From an uncultured bacterium (GTDB lineage: Bacteria; Cyanobacteriota; Vampirovibrionia; Gastranaerophilales; Gastranaerophilaceae), in assembly GCA_949288685.1 (NCBI GenBank), contig CASELB010000104.1, positions 1-30,854 of the forward strand: 30,854 nucleotides of DNA, read 5' to 3'. A program made the position numbers and the translations under genes. Positions within the stretch are counted from its first letter, which is position 1. Every line of letters begins with the position of its first letter. The notes below the pieces were generated by a model. The model saw nothing but the letters and a program-made list of their open reading frames with translations. It was not told the origin of the DNA and made no database searches. Shown here in pieces: positions 1 to 8,308 of the stretch.

Positions 1-1
1 C

Positions 2-259
2 GCGATGGATAAATGGTACAAAGAGATTGATGTGAATCTTATTAAGCTAAAAAATATCCTGTCAGAAGAAGATTATAAAAATCTTGAAGCTGCCCAGGCT
101 AAATGGGAGGCATATGAAGAAGCTCAAAACGAGGCAATTGTTGTAATCCAAAGTAAACAAGGAACAATGTTCCAAAATATTTATGTTGGGTATCAAACAT
201 ATTTAGTTAAAGAGCGCGCCTTATTTTTGCAAGACCTTTATAATACATTGGCAATTTAA
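2..259 (+). CDS. LprI-like (DUF1311) protein, 5' partial
   Basis: The reading frame is open from base 2 and enters an ATG at position 5, so the gene probably begins upstream of the window. The visible 84 residues resemble the C-terminal half of the lysozyme-inhibitor LprI-like family (DUF1311): an amphipathic helix opening with DKWYKEI, then the family-type stretch AAQAKWEAYEEAQNEA (normally A-Q-x-x-W-x-x-[YF]-R-x-x-x-C), then a closing helix ending near RALFLQDLY. The Cys usually found after the W-x-x-Y region is absent, and the N-terminal Cys-containing segment of the family would lie upstream. Members are often exported and some inhibit host or phage lysozyme, which is suggestive because the next gene is a muramidase. 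Family assignment is moderate; function here is inferred. Confidence 0.55.
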   Translation, partial: AMDKWYKEIDVNLIKLKNILSEEDYKNLEAAQAKWEAYEEAQNEAIVVIQSKQGTMFQNIYVGYQTYLVKERALFLQDLYNTLAI

Positions 260-299
260 AAAACTCCTTAGTTATAGATTAGTTTAAAGGAGATTTTTT
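258..299 (+). terminator. Hairpin with U-tract overlapping the next gene's RBS
   Basis: CTCCTT (264-269) can pair with AAGGAG (287-292). An A-run (258-263) lies on the left and a T-run (294-299) on the right, giving a terminator-like stem with a 17-nt loop. The right arm is also the Shine-Dalgarno of the muramidase gene that starts at 300, so the fold would both end the upstream transcript and hide that ribosome site. The stem has only 6 GC-containing pairs plus A-T pairs, so its strength is uncertain. Confidence 0.5.
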
Positions 300-629
300 A
301 TGTTTGATGATCAGTATTTTGAAACAATGTTGAATTTTGTATTGTTACGCGAAGGAGGGTATGTTAATGACCCAGATGATCCAGGCGGAGAAACCAATCA
401 CGGTATTACGCATGAGGTTTACAACTCATATCGGAGAAGTAAAAAACTTCCAAAGAGGAGCGTTAAATATATAACTGATGATGAAGTCGTTGATATATAT
501 TATAACAATTATTATAAAGCGTCCGGTGCTGATAAAATTAAAAATCCGCGTCTTGCTATGGCTGTTTTTGATACCTCTGTAAATATGGGGGTGTCTGTTG
601 CATTCCCCGTTTTAAAAACTTTTCCTTAA
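300..629 (+). CDS. GH108-type muramidase (lysozyme), catalytic domain only
   Basis: Predicted peptidoglycan muramidase of glycosyl hydrolase family 108. The 109-residue product starts MFDDQYFETMLNFVLLREGG and carries the family signature: the catalytic Glu in REGGYVNDPDDPGGETNHGIT (residues ~17-37), then the D-x-V-x-x-I-Y-x-x-x-Y helix and the AVFDTSVNMG segment (residues ~89-98). Family members normally run to about 160-180 residues with a C-terminal peptidoglycan-binding domain (PG_binding_3). Here the frame stops about 11 residues after VNMG, so that domain is missing. Start at 300 is supported by AAAGGAG at 286-292. There is no signal peptide, as in phage-type endolysins that need a holin. 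Only 41 bp separate it from the HEPN gene, so it looks like a prophage or lysis-gene remnant cut at its domain border; activity is doubtful. Confidence 0.75.
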   Translation: MFDDQYFETMLNFVLLREGGYVNDPDDPGGETNHGITHEVYNSYRRSKKLPKRSVKYITDDEVVDIYYNNYYKASGADKIKNPRLAMAVFDTSVNMGVSVAFPVLKTFP

Positions 630-670
630 AGGTTATTTTATGATACTATGAAACTAACAGAGGAAATAAA

Positions 671-1087
671 ATGACGTCTATTAATACCGAATATCTTTCT
701 CGTTGTCTTGAAACACTTGAAAAATCGTATGAATTGATTAAAGCGGTTCAACCTGACTCTATCGAGTATGAGGTTTACAGAAACTCGCTGGTTAAAGGGT
801 TTGAGATGACATTAGAACAGAGTGGCAAGTTATTACGGAAAAAACTGGTACCGTATTTTGCCTCAAAAAAAATAGTTGATACACTTTCATTTAAGGATTT
901 ATTTAGAAATGCCTTAAAATATTCATTAATAGATGAACAAACAGTAGAACGGTGGTTTAGTTACAGGGATAATCGTAACAGTACAGCACATGATTACGGC
1001 AGGGCTTTTGCCGAAGAGACTTTAATGCTGATTGACGATTTTGTTAAGGATGTAAAATCATTAAAAAAAATCATTGAAAATGAGTAA
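671..1087 (+). CDS. hepT: HEPN-domain toxin HepT (HI0074-like, nucleotidyltransferase-associated)
   Basis: A 138-residue all-helical HEPN protein of the NTase_sub_bind (HI0074) type. The HEPN catalytic motif R-x4-H-x-Y is intact: R102, H107 and Y109 in RNSTAHDY. In characterised HepT proteins the R and H form an RNase site, and the Tyr is AMPylated by the partner MntA to silence the toxin. The start ATG is preceded by AGAGGAAATAAA, a good ribosome site. The gene overlaps the downstream mntA by 8 bp (ATGAGTAA), the usual toxin-first coupling of this module. RNase toxicity is inferred from family and context; the fold and motif are seen directly. Confidence 0.85.
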   Translation: MTSINTEYLSRCLETLEKSYELIKAVQPDSIEYEVYRNSLVKGFEMTLEQSGKLLRKKLVPYFASKKIVDTLSFKDLFRNALKYSLIDEQTVERWFSYRDNRNSTAHDYGRAFAEETLMLIDDFVKDVKSLKKIIENE

Positions 1088-1379
1088 TTTATTTATAAAA
1101 CAAGAACATTTGGATATGTTAAGGTCAATTTTTAAACAATATTGTCCCTGTGCTGAAGTTTGGGCGTACGGCAGCAGATTTGGCGGTGATGCGCACGAGG
1201 GCAGCGATTTGGACCTGGTCGTAAAAACTTTCGGCGATAAAAAATGCACACTGGCGGAATTAAAAGAATTGTTAAATGACAGCAATATTCCGTTTTTGGT
1301 AGATATTCTCGAGTTTGATAAAATTCCCGTAAGTTTTCAAAATGAAATAAAGAGAAACTATACTGTTATTTATCCTTAG
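1080..1379 (+). CDS. mntA: Minimal nucleotidyltransferase antitoxin MntA
   Basis: A 99-residue MNT-family nucleotidyltransferase and cognate antitoxin of the HEPN gene before it. The signature G-S-x10-D-x-D is complete: G31, S32, D43 and D45 in GSRFGGDAHEGSDLDL, with a third acidic residue at D75 (FLVDILEFD). Family knowledge: MntA uses ATP to AMPylate the Tyr of the HepT R-x4-H-x-Y motif. The start was placed at the ATG at 1080, which overlaps the hepT stop as ATGAGTAA. A TTG two codons upstream (1074) is possible but has no ribosome site either, so translation is probably coupled to hepT. The 3' end overlaps the convergent scpB by 4 bp (1376-1379), so there is no room for a separate terminator. 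Confidence 0.85.
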   Translation: MSNLFIKQEHLDMLRSIFKQYCPCAEVWAYGSRFGGDAHEGSDLDLVVKTFGDKKCTLAELKELLNDSNIPFLVDILEFDKIPVSFQNEIKRNYTVIYP

Positions 1380-1882
1380 TCCTTTACGCCTTTATCAATG
1401 TTTAAAGTTTTAACAAGCGCACGGACATCACCTTTGAGTTTAAAGTATTCTGCAAATTTCGGGGTTGTTTTAATATTAAATGAGCGTCCGTTTTTGTCGC
1501 GGGTCTTTGAAATTAAACCCTTTTCTACAAGCTCTTTAACGTGTTCATAACAGTCCCCGCCGCGTAATTCTTTCAAATCAGTTTGTCTTATGGGTTCTTT
1601 TAAGGCAATTACTGTTAAAGTCTTTAATACCGCAGGTTTTAACTCTACTGGACATAATTTTTCAACTATATCAAGATGTTCTTCTTTTACTTGAAGTATA
1701 TAACCGTTTTCATCATCTATTTCCAGCGCGCCTTCACGTGATGAGTAATCCATGATTAGTTCAAGCAGCGCTTCTTCAACTTTTTCAGGGTCTTCTTCCA
1801 GAATTGCTGCTATTTCTTCAATCTGTACTACCCGTGCGGTTATAAATAATACTGCTTCAATCCGTGATTTCAGTTCTTCCAT
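1376..1882 (-). CDS. scpB: Segregation and condensation protein B
   Basis: ScpB, a kleisin-interacting winged-helix (Kite) subunit of the bacterial Smc-ScpAB condensin, acting on the nucleoid in chromosome segregation. The 168-residue product has the family pattern: an N-terminal winged helix starting SRIEAVLFI, a second winged helix around ALKEPIRQTDLKELRG, and the terminal K-T-x-D-K-N-G-R-S-F-N-like wing followed by TTPKFAEYFKL. It is the last gene of smc-scpA-scpB. Its start lies inside scpA (26-bp overlap) and has its own AAAGGA site. The stop overlaps the convergent mntA end by 4 bp. Confidence 0.93.
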   Translation of the reverse strand: MEELKSRIEAVLFITARVVQIEEIAAILEEDPEKVEEALLELIMDYSSREGALEIDDENGYILQVKEEHLDIVEKLCPVELKPAVLKTLTVIALKEPIRQTDLKELRGGDCYEHVKELVEKGLISKTRDKNGRSFNIKTTPKFAEYFKLKGDVRALVKTLNIDKGVKD

Positions 1883-2657
1883 TTGAATTTCCTTTCACCA
1901 CGTACAAATCCGAATAAAACTCGTCCTGAACAAGGTCATAATCGCTGTCAACAGTTAGAAACAGGAGTGAAACGTATGCACTTATTCTGTCCATGCCAAG
2001 CAATGTAAGTTCGTTAAGTTCTATTCTGTCCTGTCGGCTTAAAATCTCGCCGAGGTTTGCTTTAAGACGTTCAACCCCCTGTTCAATATATTCATCATGC
2101 GCCAGATTTACAATATCATCCGCGCTGAGCCGAGAGTAGTTTCTGACTCTGCGTTTCAAACGTTCATGTGCGTTTTTGAGTTTTTGTTTTTTATCAAGTG
2201 TTTCATAAAATTCTAATTGCCTGATTAAGTCACGTAAGGTTACAACCCTGTTTCTGTTTAATCTTACGCTGGTTCTGCGCTGCAGCACTTCGTCAATAGA
2301 AATAACATTGCTTGTCGGGATATTGTCTTCTCCGTAATCAAGCGGTGTATCATCGTCATAGTCAATATCATATTGTTCTGATTCTTCAAAACTTGTGACA
2401 TCAAGACCTTCCAGAATGTTTGATTTGAGTTTTAACAGTATTGATGCGAACAAAAGTGTTCTTCCCGTAAGTCTTAAATTTTGGGATTTTGATTGAAAAA
2501 GGTGGGTTAGATATTTGTCCGTAACATCAATAATATCAATGTTCCACGGGTCAATTTTCCCCTGTTTTGCCATTTCCACAAGGATTTCTATACCGTCAAC
2601 TTCGTTGTCGGAATTCTGCGGTAAGTCTATTTTGTAATGTTCGTATTCGTTAAGCAT
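1857..2657 (-). CDS. scpA: Segregation and condensation protein A (kleisin)
   Basis: ScpA, the kleisin subunit that bridges the two Smc heads and binds ScpB. The N-terminal residues YKIDLPQNSDNEVDGIEILVEMAKQGKIDPWNIDIIDVTDKYL match the ScpA signature (F-x-G-P-L-D-x-L-L-x-L-I-x-x-x-K-I-D-I), here in a diverged form lacking the usual F-x-G-P-L-D. The C-terminal winged helix ends with FLTVDSDYDLVQDEFYSDLY, the part that contacts the Smc cap. The 266-residue length is normal. Only one base separates the smc stop from this ATG (TAG-T-ATG), so translation is coupled to smc. The acidic stretch around residues 88-105 (EESEQYDIDYDDD) is a variable linker. Confidence 0.9.
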   Translation of the reverse strand: MLNEYEHYKIDLPQNSDNEVDGIEILVEMAKQGKIDPWNIDIIDVTDKYLTHLFQSKSQNLRLTGRTLLFASILLKLKSNILEGLDVTSFEESEQYDIDYDDDTPLDYGEDNIPTSNVISIDEVLQRRTSVRLNRNRVVTLRDLIRQLEFYETLDKKQKLKNAHERLKRRVRNYSRLSADDIVNLAHDEYIEQGVERLKANLGEILSRQDRIELNELTLLGMDRISAYVSLLFLTVDSDYDLVQDEFYSDLYVVKGNSNGRTEITD

Positions 2658-2658
2658 A

Positions 2659-5600
2659 CTAGTCTCTTAATTTGACCCCCGTTACTTTAGAAATACCCTT
2701 TTCTTTTTGGGTAACACCGATAGTCCTATTAGCTGATTCTATCATAGGTTTCCTGTGAGAAACTACTATAAATTGCGTATCTTTTGATTGCTGCTGGACA
2801 ATGTGTGCTAATTTTTCGACATTTATACCGTCCAGATTAGCGTCAACTTCGTCCAGCGCGTAAAAAGGTGCCGGCATATAACGTTGAATAGCAAAAACAA
2901 ACGCTAATGCGGTTAGTGATTTTTCACCGCCGGACATTGCTTCCAGTCTTTGTTTTTTCTTGTCTCTGGGCTGCGCTTCTATTGTCAGTCCGCCTTCAAA
3001 CGGTTTTTCAATATCTTCTAAAATTAGTGTTCCTTCACCGTCTGATAACTGGTGAAATACCTCTTTAAAGTTTTCATTGATATGATTATATGTTTTTAAA
3101 AAGGTTTCTTTTTTCAAATCTTCATATCCCTGCATTCTTTCAAGAATTTGTTTACGCTCGTTAGATAAAGTTTCAACCTGTCCGTGCAGTTCTTCTTTAC
3201 GCATGGTCATATTGTCATATTCTTCAACTGCACGCATATTAACCGCACCTAAATCGTCCATTCTCTTTTGAAGTTTTTGGATTTGCGCATTAATTTCATC
3301 GATACTCATTTCTGTAGGTTCAAGAGAATTAACTTCAACACCGGCATCTTCCAGTTCTTTTCTAACGGCGTCAAACATTGGTTCTAATTCTCTTCTGCGG
3401 GCTTTAAAGGATTCAATTTGCTCCGCTGTTTTTTCAATATCTGAAAGTTTAACCTGTTTTTGCGTATTCAGGTCTATAAGTTGTGCATTAATTTCGTCGC
3501 GCTGCTTGATAAGTTCTCCCAGCTTTTCACTTATTTCTTTTATTTGCTCTTCAAGTTTTTCAAGTTGTTCTTTTATATTATTAATTTCAGATTGGAAAGT
3601 CTTTTTATCGTTTTCAAGATTTTCATTGTTTTCAGTTGTTCGTTTAATATTATCTTTCTGGGTTTGAATAGTGGTTTCTATAAAAGCTATCATTTGGTTT
3701 GAAGATAGTATGTCATTGTTAACCCCCATAAGGTTTGAATTTAATCGTTTAATTTCAAATTCCACGCTTTCTGTTTGTTCTTTGAGTTTTTTAAGCTCTT
3801 CGTTATTCATTAATTTTTCAACTTCTTCAATTTCTGTATTTTTTGTAGTCATTTGTTCGGAAATAGAGATAAGTTCTTCTTCCATTTTGTCAAGTTTAGC
3901 AGAAATTTGTGCAATTTTGGGTTCGTTTTCTTTTATAATTTGTGTTTTCTCATCAATGGAGGCTTGATTTGAATCAAAATCTTTGTTCATAGACTTTAAT
4001 TCAAGCTGTGCTTTATTGTATTCATTCATTGTTGCGGAATACTCGGAGCGGATTTTATCAAGTCTGGCTTCAAGTTCCTGTTTTTTAGTAATGAGTGATT
4101 TGTACCTTATTTTCATTTCTTCAAGTCTGGCTTTAAAAGTAGTAAGCTCTTCATCATCATTTTGGGAAAATTTTAATTTGGATTTTTGCAGGGAGCCGCC
4201 GGTTATGGAACCGGACTTCTCAAATACTTCGCCTGCGAGTGTTACCATCCGGTACTTACCCATTAATTTGCGAGCCGTAGACTGGTCTTCAACGACAAGT
4301 GTGTCTGTGACTGCGTAATAAAAAGCATTTATGTACTCATCATCAAAGTCAATCAGGTTTATCGCAAAATCAATAACGCCTTTTTCTTTGGGAAGGTGAA
4401 GGCTTGACGGGGCTTTTATTATTTTGTTAAGCGGGATAAATGTTGCACGCCCTTTTCCTGCAGAATTAAGAAGTTCAATACAAACAGAGGCAACATGCGG
4501 GTCGTCAACAACAATATGTGTCATTCTGCCGCCAACCGCTACTTCCAGCGCTGTTGCATATTCCTTATCAACTTTTCCCAACTGCATAAGCGGAGCATGT
4601 ACACCTTGGATTTTAGCGTTCATAATCGTATCAACCGGTATTAATGTGTTGGATTCTCTGGCAGATTGTTGATTTAATTCCAGTTTATAGATTTTTTGTT
4701 CAGCAGCTTTTATATCATAATCCAAGTCTTCAATTTCGTTTTTGACCTGATCTAAATCTTTCATTCCTCCGCTCTGCGCCAGTTTTAAATCTTCCATATC
4801 TTTGCCCAGTTGTTCAATTATGAGGGCGTTTTTATCTTTGTTGGAGGAATAATCGTTTTTAAAAACGGTCAATTTTTCAAGCTGGTCTTTTGTTTCATTT
4901 AAAAGTCGTCTGAGTGCGCTCAACTCTGCTTCTAACGGTGCCTGTTTTTGAATAATTGAAGTTTCTTTATCCTTAAGCCCTTCAAGTTCTTTTCTTAAAG
5001 CATTTCTCTTTTCGATATGCTGTTCTGCTGTCTGGTCTAGCCCTGTCATATCTTCAGTGATTTTCTTTAGTTCGGCTTTGCGTTTATCAATATTTTCTTG
5101 AATTCCAAGTATTTCATCTTCTTTTAATTTTATTTGCAGCTTAGTATCTTTAATCTTTTTTTCCTGGGTTTCAATCCCGTTTTTAAAGTTTTCTATAGCT
5201 TTAAGCCCGTCTTGTATTTGTTTATCGGCATAAACAATTGCTGATTCTTTACGGGAGATATCACCTTTAAGCTCTTCGGCTTTTTTCTTTATTTCTATCT
5301 GATGCGCCTCGCCTTTTTCACGGACGAGCGTGCAAATTTTCTGGTATTCTTCATTAATCAGGGCGAGACGTTCGTCCAAATCTTTCATTTGGACTTCTTC
5401 TTCTTTTTTCTTCTTTGTAAATTCAAGGATATTTTCATGTGCTTTTTCAAGACTTTTTCTTATATCAAAGAATTTAACTGTTGTAACCTGACTTTCCAGG
5501 CGGGTTTTATCCTCTTTCAGTTTTTGATATTTAAGCGCAATTTCGCGTTGTTCTTTTAATTCTTCAAGCCTCTCATCAACTGTAGACAGGATAAGCATAG

Positions 5601-6153
5601 CACGTTCAACGCGCTGCTCAACGGTGTCAAGTTCGCCCGTTGCCTGTTCTATCCGCCGGTCAAAATCCGCTACTCCTGCTATTTCGTCAATAATTTCCCG
5701 TCTGTCGCGTGCAGAACAGTTTGTTATACTCTGAACATCGCCTTGCATCATTACATTGTAACTGTTTGGAGTAATATTAAATTTTTCCAGCTGCAGGTGA
5801 ATATCTGATAGTGAGACTATTTTGTCGTTAAGATAGTATATGCTGTTGTAACCTTGAGAGGATTTTCTTATCTTTCTTGCCACTGAAAATTCTGCGCCTT
5901 CATTGTTTTCGGCAAAAGTGACTTTTACAAGTGCTTCATTTTTTTTTGTATAAGTGGATATAAAATGGAAAAGTTTTTCAGCACGAAGTTTACGGGATGT
6001 AGATAACCCGAGTGCAAATAAAATACTGTCAATTATGTTGCTTTTCCCTGAACCGTTGGGACCTGAAATTGTTGTGAACCCGTCAAGCAGAGGGATTTCT
6101 ATCTTATTGGCAAACGACTTAAAATTGTCGATTTCCAGTTGTTTTATATACAT
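2659..6153 (-). CDS. smc: Chromosome partition protein Smc
   Basis: The ATPase of the Smc-ScpAB condensin, 1164 residues, a normal length. Seen: the N-terminal head with Walker A GPNGSGKSN (residues 31-39), the Q-loop region MMQGDV, a long coiled coil, a hinge (roughly residues 500-660, with IQGVHAPLMQL and GGRMTHIVVDD), the returning coiled coil, then the C-terminal head with ABC signature MSGGEKS (~1072) and Walker B FYALDEVDANLD. The start was set at the ATG at 6153, with GGAAGG just upstream, which begins MYIKQLEIDNFKSF as in Smc families. A TTG four codons earlier is possible but less likely. A TTGACA-17-TGTAAT promoter lies upstream. Confidence 0.97.
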   Translation of the reverse strand: MYIKQLEIDNFKSFANKIEIPLLDGFTTISGPNGSGKSNIIDSILFALGLSTSRKLRAEKLFHFISTYTKKNEALVKVTFAENNEGAEFSVARKIRKSSQGYNSIYYLNDKIVSLSDIHLQLEKFNITPNSYNVMMQGDVQSITNCSARDRREIIDEIAGVADFDRRIEQATGELDTVEQRVERAMLILSTVDERLEELKEQREIALKYQKLKEDKTRLESQVTTVKFFDIRKSLEKAHENILEFTKKKKEEEVQMKDLDERLALINEEYQKICTLVREKGEAHQIEIKKKAEELKGDISRKESAIVYADKQIQDGLKAIENFKNGIETQEKKIKDTKLQIKLKEDEILGIQENIDKRKAELKKITEDMTGLDQTAEQHIEKRNALRKELEGLKDKETSIIQKQAPLEAELSALRRLLNETKDQLEKLTVFKNDYSSNKDKNALIIEQLGKDMEDLKLAQSGGMKDLDQVKNEIEDLDYDIKAAEQKIYKLELNQQSARESNTLIPVDTIMNAKIQGVHAPLMQLGKVDKEYATALEVAVGGRMTHIVVDDPHVASVCIELLNSAGKGRATFIPLNKIIKAPSSLHLPKEKGVIDFAINLIDFDDEYINAFYYAVTDTLVVEDQSTARKLMGKYRMVTLAGEVFEKSGSITGGSLQKSKLKFSQNDDEELTTFKARLEEMKIRYKSLITKKQELEARLDKIRSEYSATMNEYNKAQLELKSMNKDFDSNQASIDEKTQIIKENEPKIAQISAKLDKMEEELISISEQMTTKNTEIEEVEKLMNNEELKKLKEQTESVEFEIKRLNSNLMGVNNDILSSNQMIAFIETTIQTQKDNIKRTTENNENLENDKKTFQSEINNIKEQLEKLEEQIKEISEKLGELIKQRDEINAQLIDLNTQKQVKLSDIEKTAEQIESFKARRRELEPMFDAVRKELEDAGVEVNSLEPTEMSIDEINAQIQKLQKRMDDLGAVNMRAVEEYDNMTMRKEELHGQVETLSNERKQILERMQGYEDLKKETFLKTYNHINENFKEVFHQLSDGEGTLILEDIEKPFEGGLTIEAQPRDKKKQRLEAMSGGEKSLTALAFVFAIQRYMPAPFYALDEVDANLDGINVEKLAHIVQQQSKDTQFIVVSHRKPMIESANRTIGVTQKEKGISKVTGVKLRD

Positions 6154-6198
6154 AATCCTTCCCAAAATGCAGGTGTAAAAGCCATCCTGCCAATTTTA

Positions 6199-6227
6199 AT
6201 TACACAACAAAAATCAGCATGTGTCAA
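6199..6227 (-). promoter_or_regulatory. Sigma-70 promoter of the smc-scpA-scpB operon
   Basis: On the minus strand TTGACA (6227-6222) is followed after 17 bp by TGTAAT (6204-6199). The -35 is a perfect consensus and the spacing is ideal. Predicted start of transcription is near 6192, giving a leader of about 40 nt before the smc ATG. Confidence 0.75.
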
Positions 6228-6289
6228 ATATATTAACATTCCGTAATCTGTATCACAACCATTTGATGTATTTTATTAAAGCCTGTTGA

Positions 6290-6856
6290 CTAAATAATTC
6301 TAAAAGATACTGAAAGTCCTGCCGGCAGCGGTAAAATCTCAGTTTGAAAATCTTTATCATTATAAACGGCATCAATGAACGGCTGCACCTTTTGAGCGTG
6401 CGATATTACATTATCCGCACAAATAATTCCGCCTCTTTTCAAATGAGGTTTTATAAGATTAAAATAATCAAGATACTGAGGCTTGCTTGCGTCTATAAAT
6501 ACAAAGTCAAAAATTTCATCTTTTTTTAAATATTCAAGAATAGTGCATGCATCACCGACTTTAGATGTTATTATGTCTTCCAGTCCACACCTCTTAAAGT
6601 TTTCCAGAGCAACTGACCGGCGCTTTTCATAAAATTCAATTGTTGTAAGCCGACCGCCGGTTTCTTTTAAGCCGAGTGCCAGCCAAATCCCTGAATAACC
6701 GTTAGAAGTTCCTATTTCCAGAGCATTTTGAACTTTGTTCATCTTTATTAACATGTTCAAAAAGTTTCCGGTCTCCCGCGCAACATTCCAGAACTGTTTT
6801 TGTGTTACTTCTAACTCTTTAAATACTTTCTCTGTTTCCTCTGCTATTTCCAACAT
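6290..6856 (-). CDS. SAM-dependent O-methyltransferase (catechol-OMT-like)
   Basis: A 188-residue class I methyltransferase of the Methyltransf_3 family, which uses S-adenosylmethionine and usually a divalent metal to methylate a hydroxyl on a small molecule. Seen: the SAM motif I LEIGTSNGYSGIWLA (residues ~46-60), the acidic residue of motif II at the end of LTTIEF, FDFVFIDASKPQYLDY with the metal-binding Asp, and GGIICADNVISHAQK with the second metal site DN. The C-terminus is short (LPAGLSVSFRII), as in the family. It is the last gene of the grpE-dnaJ-propeller operon, 12 bp after the preceding gene. The substrate cannot be read from the sequence. Confidence 0.85.
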   Translation of the reverse strand: MLEIAEETEKVFKELEVTQKQFWNVARETGNFLNMLIKMNKVQNALEIGTSNGYSGIWLALGLKETGGRLTTIEFYEKRRSVALENFKRCGLEDIITSKVGDACTILEYLKKDEIFDFVFIDASKPQYLDYFNLIKPHLKRGGIICADNVISHAQKVQPFIDAVYNDKDFQTEILPLPAGLSVSFRII

Positions 6857-6868
6857 AAATTAACCTGC

Positions 6869-8308
6869 CTAAAGCGCTGCCGGCTTTTTAGAAACGCGAA
6901 TTTCCATTATCGGAATATTCATTGAATAAGTATTTACAAGTTTATTCTTATCGAGATCTATTATTGAATACTCGCTGCGCTTAATATCACAGACAATGGC
7001 ATAATTTGTTCCTTCAATACGGCTTATGGATGTTCCGAAACCGCCCTCATTCAGTTTTATATCGGCAGCATAAGAATTATCTTTTGTATTAATTACTCTT
7101 AAAACATTTTCTTCCGCACCGAGAATAAATATTTTGTCTTTATATAAAAGCATATCGTCCGGCTTTTTAACCGTATCATACTCCCCTACAGCAGATAAAG
7201 ATTCATAATCAATACATGCCAGCCTGTCACGAGTCCTGCAGGTTAAATAAAGTTTGCCGTCAGTATAGATAAGTTTTGAAACATTCGGAACATTCCCTAT
7301 ATCTTTCATTGAATAATTGTTATTAATATCTATTCCCCAGACTTCCGCGCTGTTTTTATCCACATAGAAAATCAGATTATCCGCAACAATAAGTTTTTCA
7401 CAGTAACCGTTAACTTTGATTTTTTGCGCTAAAGTCATAGTATCCAGTTTAACAACATAAATACAGGACGCTTCCGGAGATGCAACATAAGCAACATTTT
7501 TTGCCCTGTCAAGTACAATCTCAGTAGGCTGCGTAGTAAACTCTATTTGTTTTATAACACTACTGTCCGCCAGTGATATAACATTCATAAATGTTTTTTC
7601 ATACGATGTTACAAGTAAAAATTTATCATCAACAACTTCCATATCAATAGGAATAGAGCGCTGAGATAATGCGTAATCAGGATCCATATTCGGCGGAGTT
7701 ACAACCTGAATATTTTTGCTGTAACAGGTTGATATAAATAATACTTTATTTTTTAGTGCATCAATCAGCGGAACAGGTGTAGGCACCTGCTTTTGATAAG
7801 AAATGGTTTTGGTAAAATCATTTTTTTCGGGCTCAAGTCTGATATATCTGTCTGCCTGTGTTTCAATTTTCAGGTTACCCATAATCCCTTTGATATTTTC
7901 AGGAATGATAAGCCCGCGGGGAACAAGCATATCTTGCGGGAGTAGTCCGTTTCTGATTTCTGCCGGAGGATTATCAAGATTTATAACCGTCTTTTTACCG
8001 TTTTTGTCTGTTATAACCTTTAATAATACAAAATCATTGTTAAATATTACAACGTCTGGCTTTTTATAAAAAGGAGTATTTGCAGGATATGAGGTTTCAA
8101 CCTCCAACACCTGAACCTCTTTAGCCGGGGCAGGATAAAGCGGCAGGTACAATGTACTGTCAGGAAGTATAATAACTCCGTCAAATCTAATTTCCGCCCC
8201 CGGATAACTCTTGTTTATAAACTCTGTAATTTCAGCGGGCAGCTTAGCCGCAAATGCACTGTTAGATGCTAATACCGCCGAAAGTAACAAAAACAAAATC
8301 CTTTTCAC
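6869..8308 (-). CDS. Secreted beta-propeller (YVTN/NHL-like) protein
   Basis: A 479-residue exported protein of unknown role. It opens with a signal peptide (MKRILFLLLSAVLASNSAFA, likely cut before AKLP). An N-terminal domain of about 170 residues is rich in beta strands; from about residue 185 there are repeated ~40-residue blade-like units of the YVTN type, for example VVDDKFLLVTSYEKTFMNVI, AKNVAYVASPEASCIYVV and YKDKIFILGAEENVLRVINT, consistent with a beta-propeller. The start is a GTG that overlaps the dnaJ stop by one base (TAGTG), so it is translationally coupled to a chaperone gene. No catalytic motif is visible; propellers of this type mostly bind proteins or ligands in the periplasm. 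Family assignment is by pattern only. Confidence 0.65.
   Translation of the reverse strand: MKRILFLLLSAVLASNSAFAAKLPAEITEFINKSYPGAEIRFDGVIILPDSTLYLPLYPAPAKEVQVLEVETSYPANTPFYKKPDVVIFNNDFVLLKVITDKNGKKTVINLDNPPAEIRNGLLPQDMLVPRGLIIPENIKGIMGNLKIETQADRYIRLEPEKNDFTKTISYQKQVPTPVPLIDALKNKVLFISTCYSKNIQVVTPPNMDPDYALSQRSIPIDMEVVDDKFLLVTSYEKTFMNVISLADSSVIKQIEFTTQPTEIVLDRAKNVAYVASPEASCIYVVKLDTMTLAQKIKVNGYCEKLIVADNLIFYVDKNSAEVWGIDINNNYSMKDIGNVPNVSKLIYTDGKLYLTCRTRDRLACIDYESLSAVGEYDTVKKPDDMLLYKDKIFILGAEENVLRVINTKDNSYAADIKLNEGGFGTSISRIEGTNYAIVCDIKRSEYSIIDLDKNKLVNTYSMNIPIMEIRVSKKPAAL

Noticed and set aside
1074..1079. TTG start for mntA
   Set aside because: No ribosome site; the ATG at 1080 gives the usual ATGAGTAA coupling overlap.
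3460..4318. Chain of plus-strand ORFs of 80-111 residues
   Set aside because: They are antisense to the Smc coiled coil; Phe/Ser/Leu-rich translations are typical of the reverse of Lys/Glu-rich helices.
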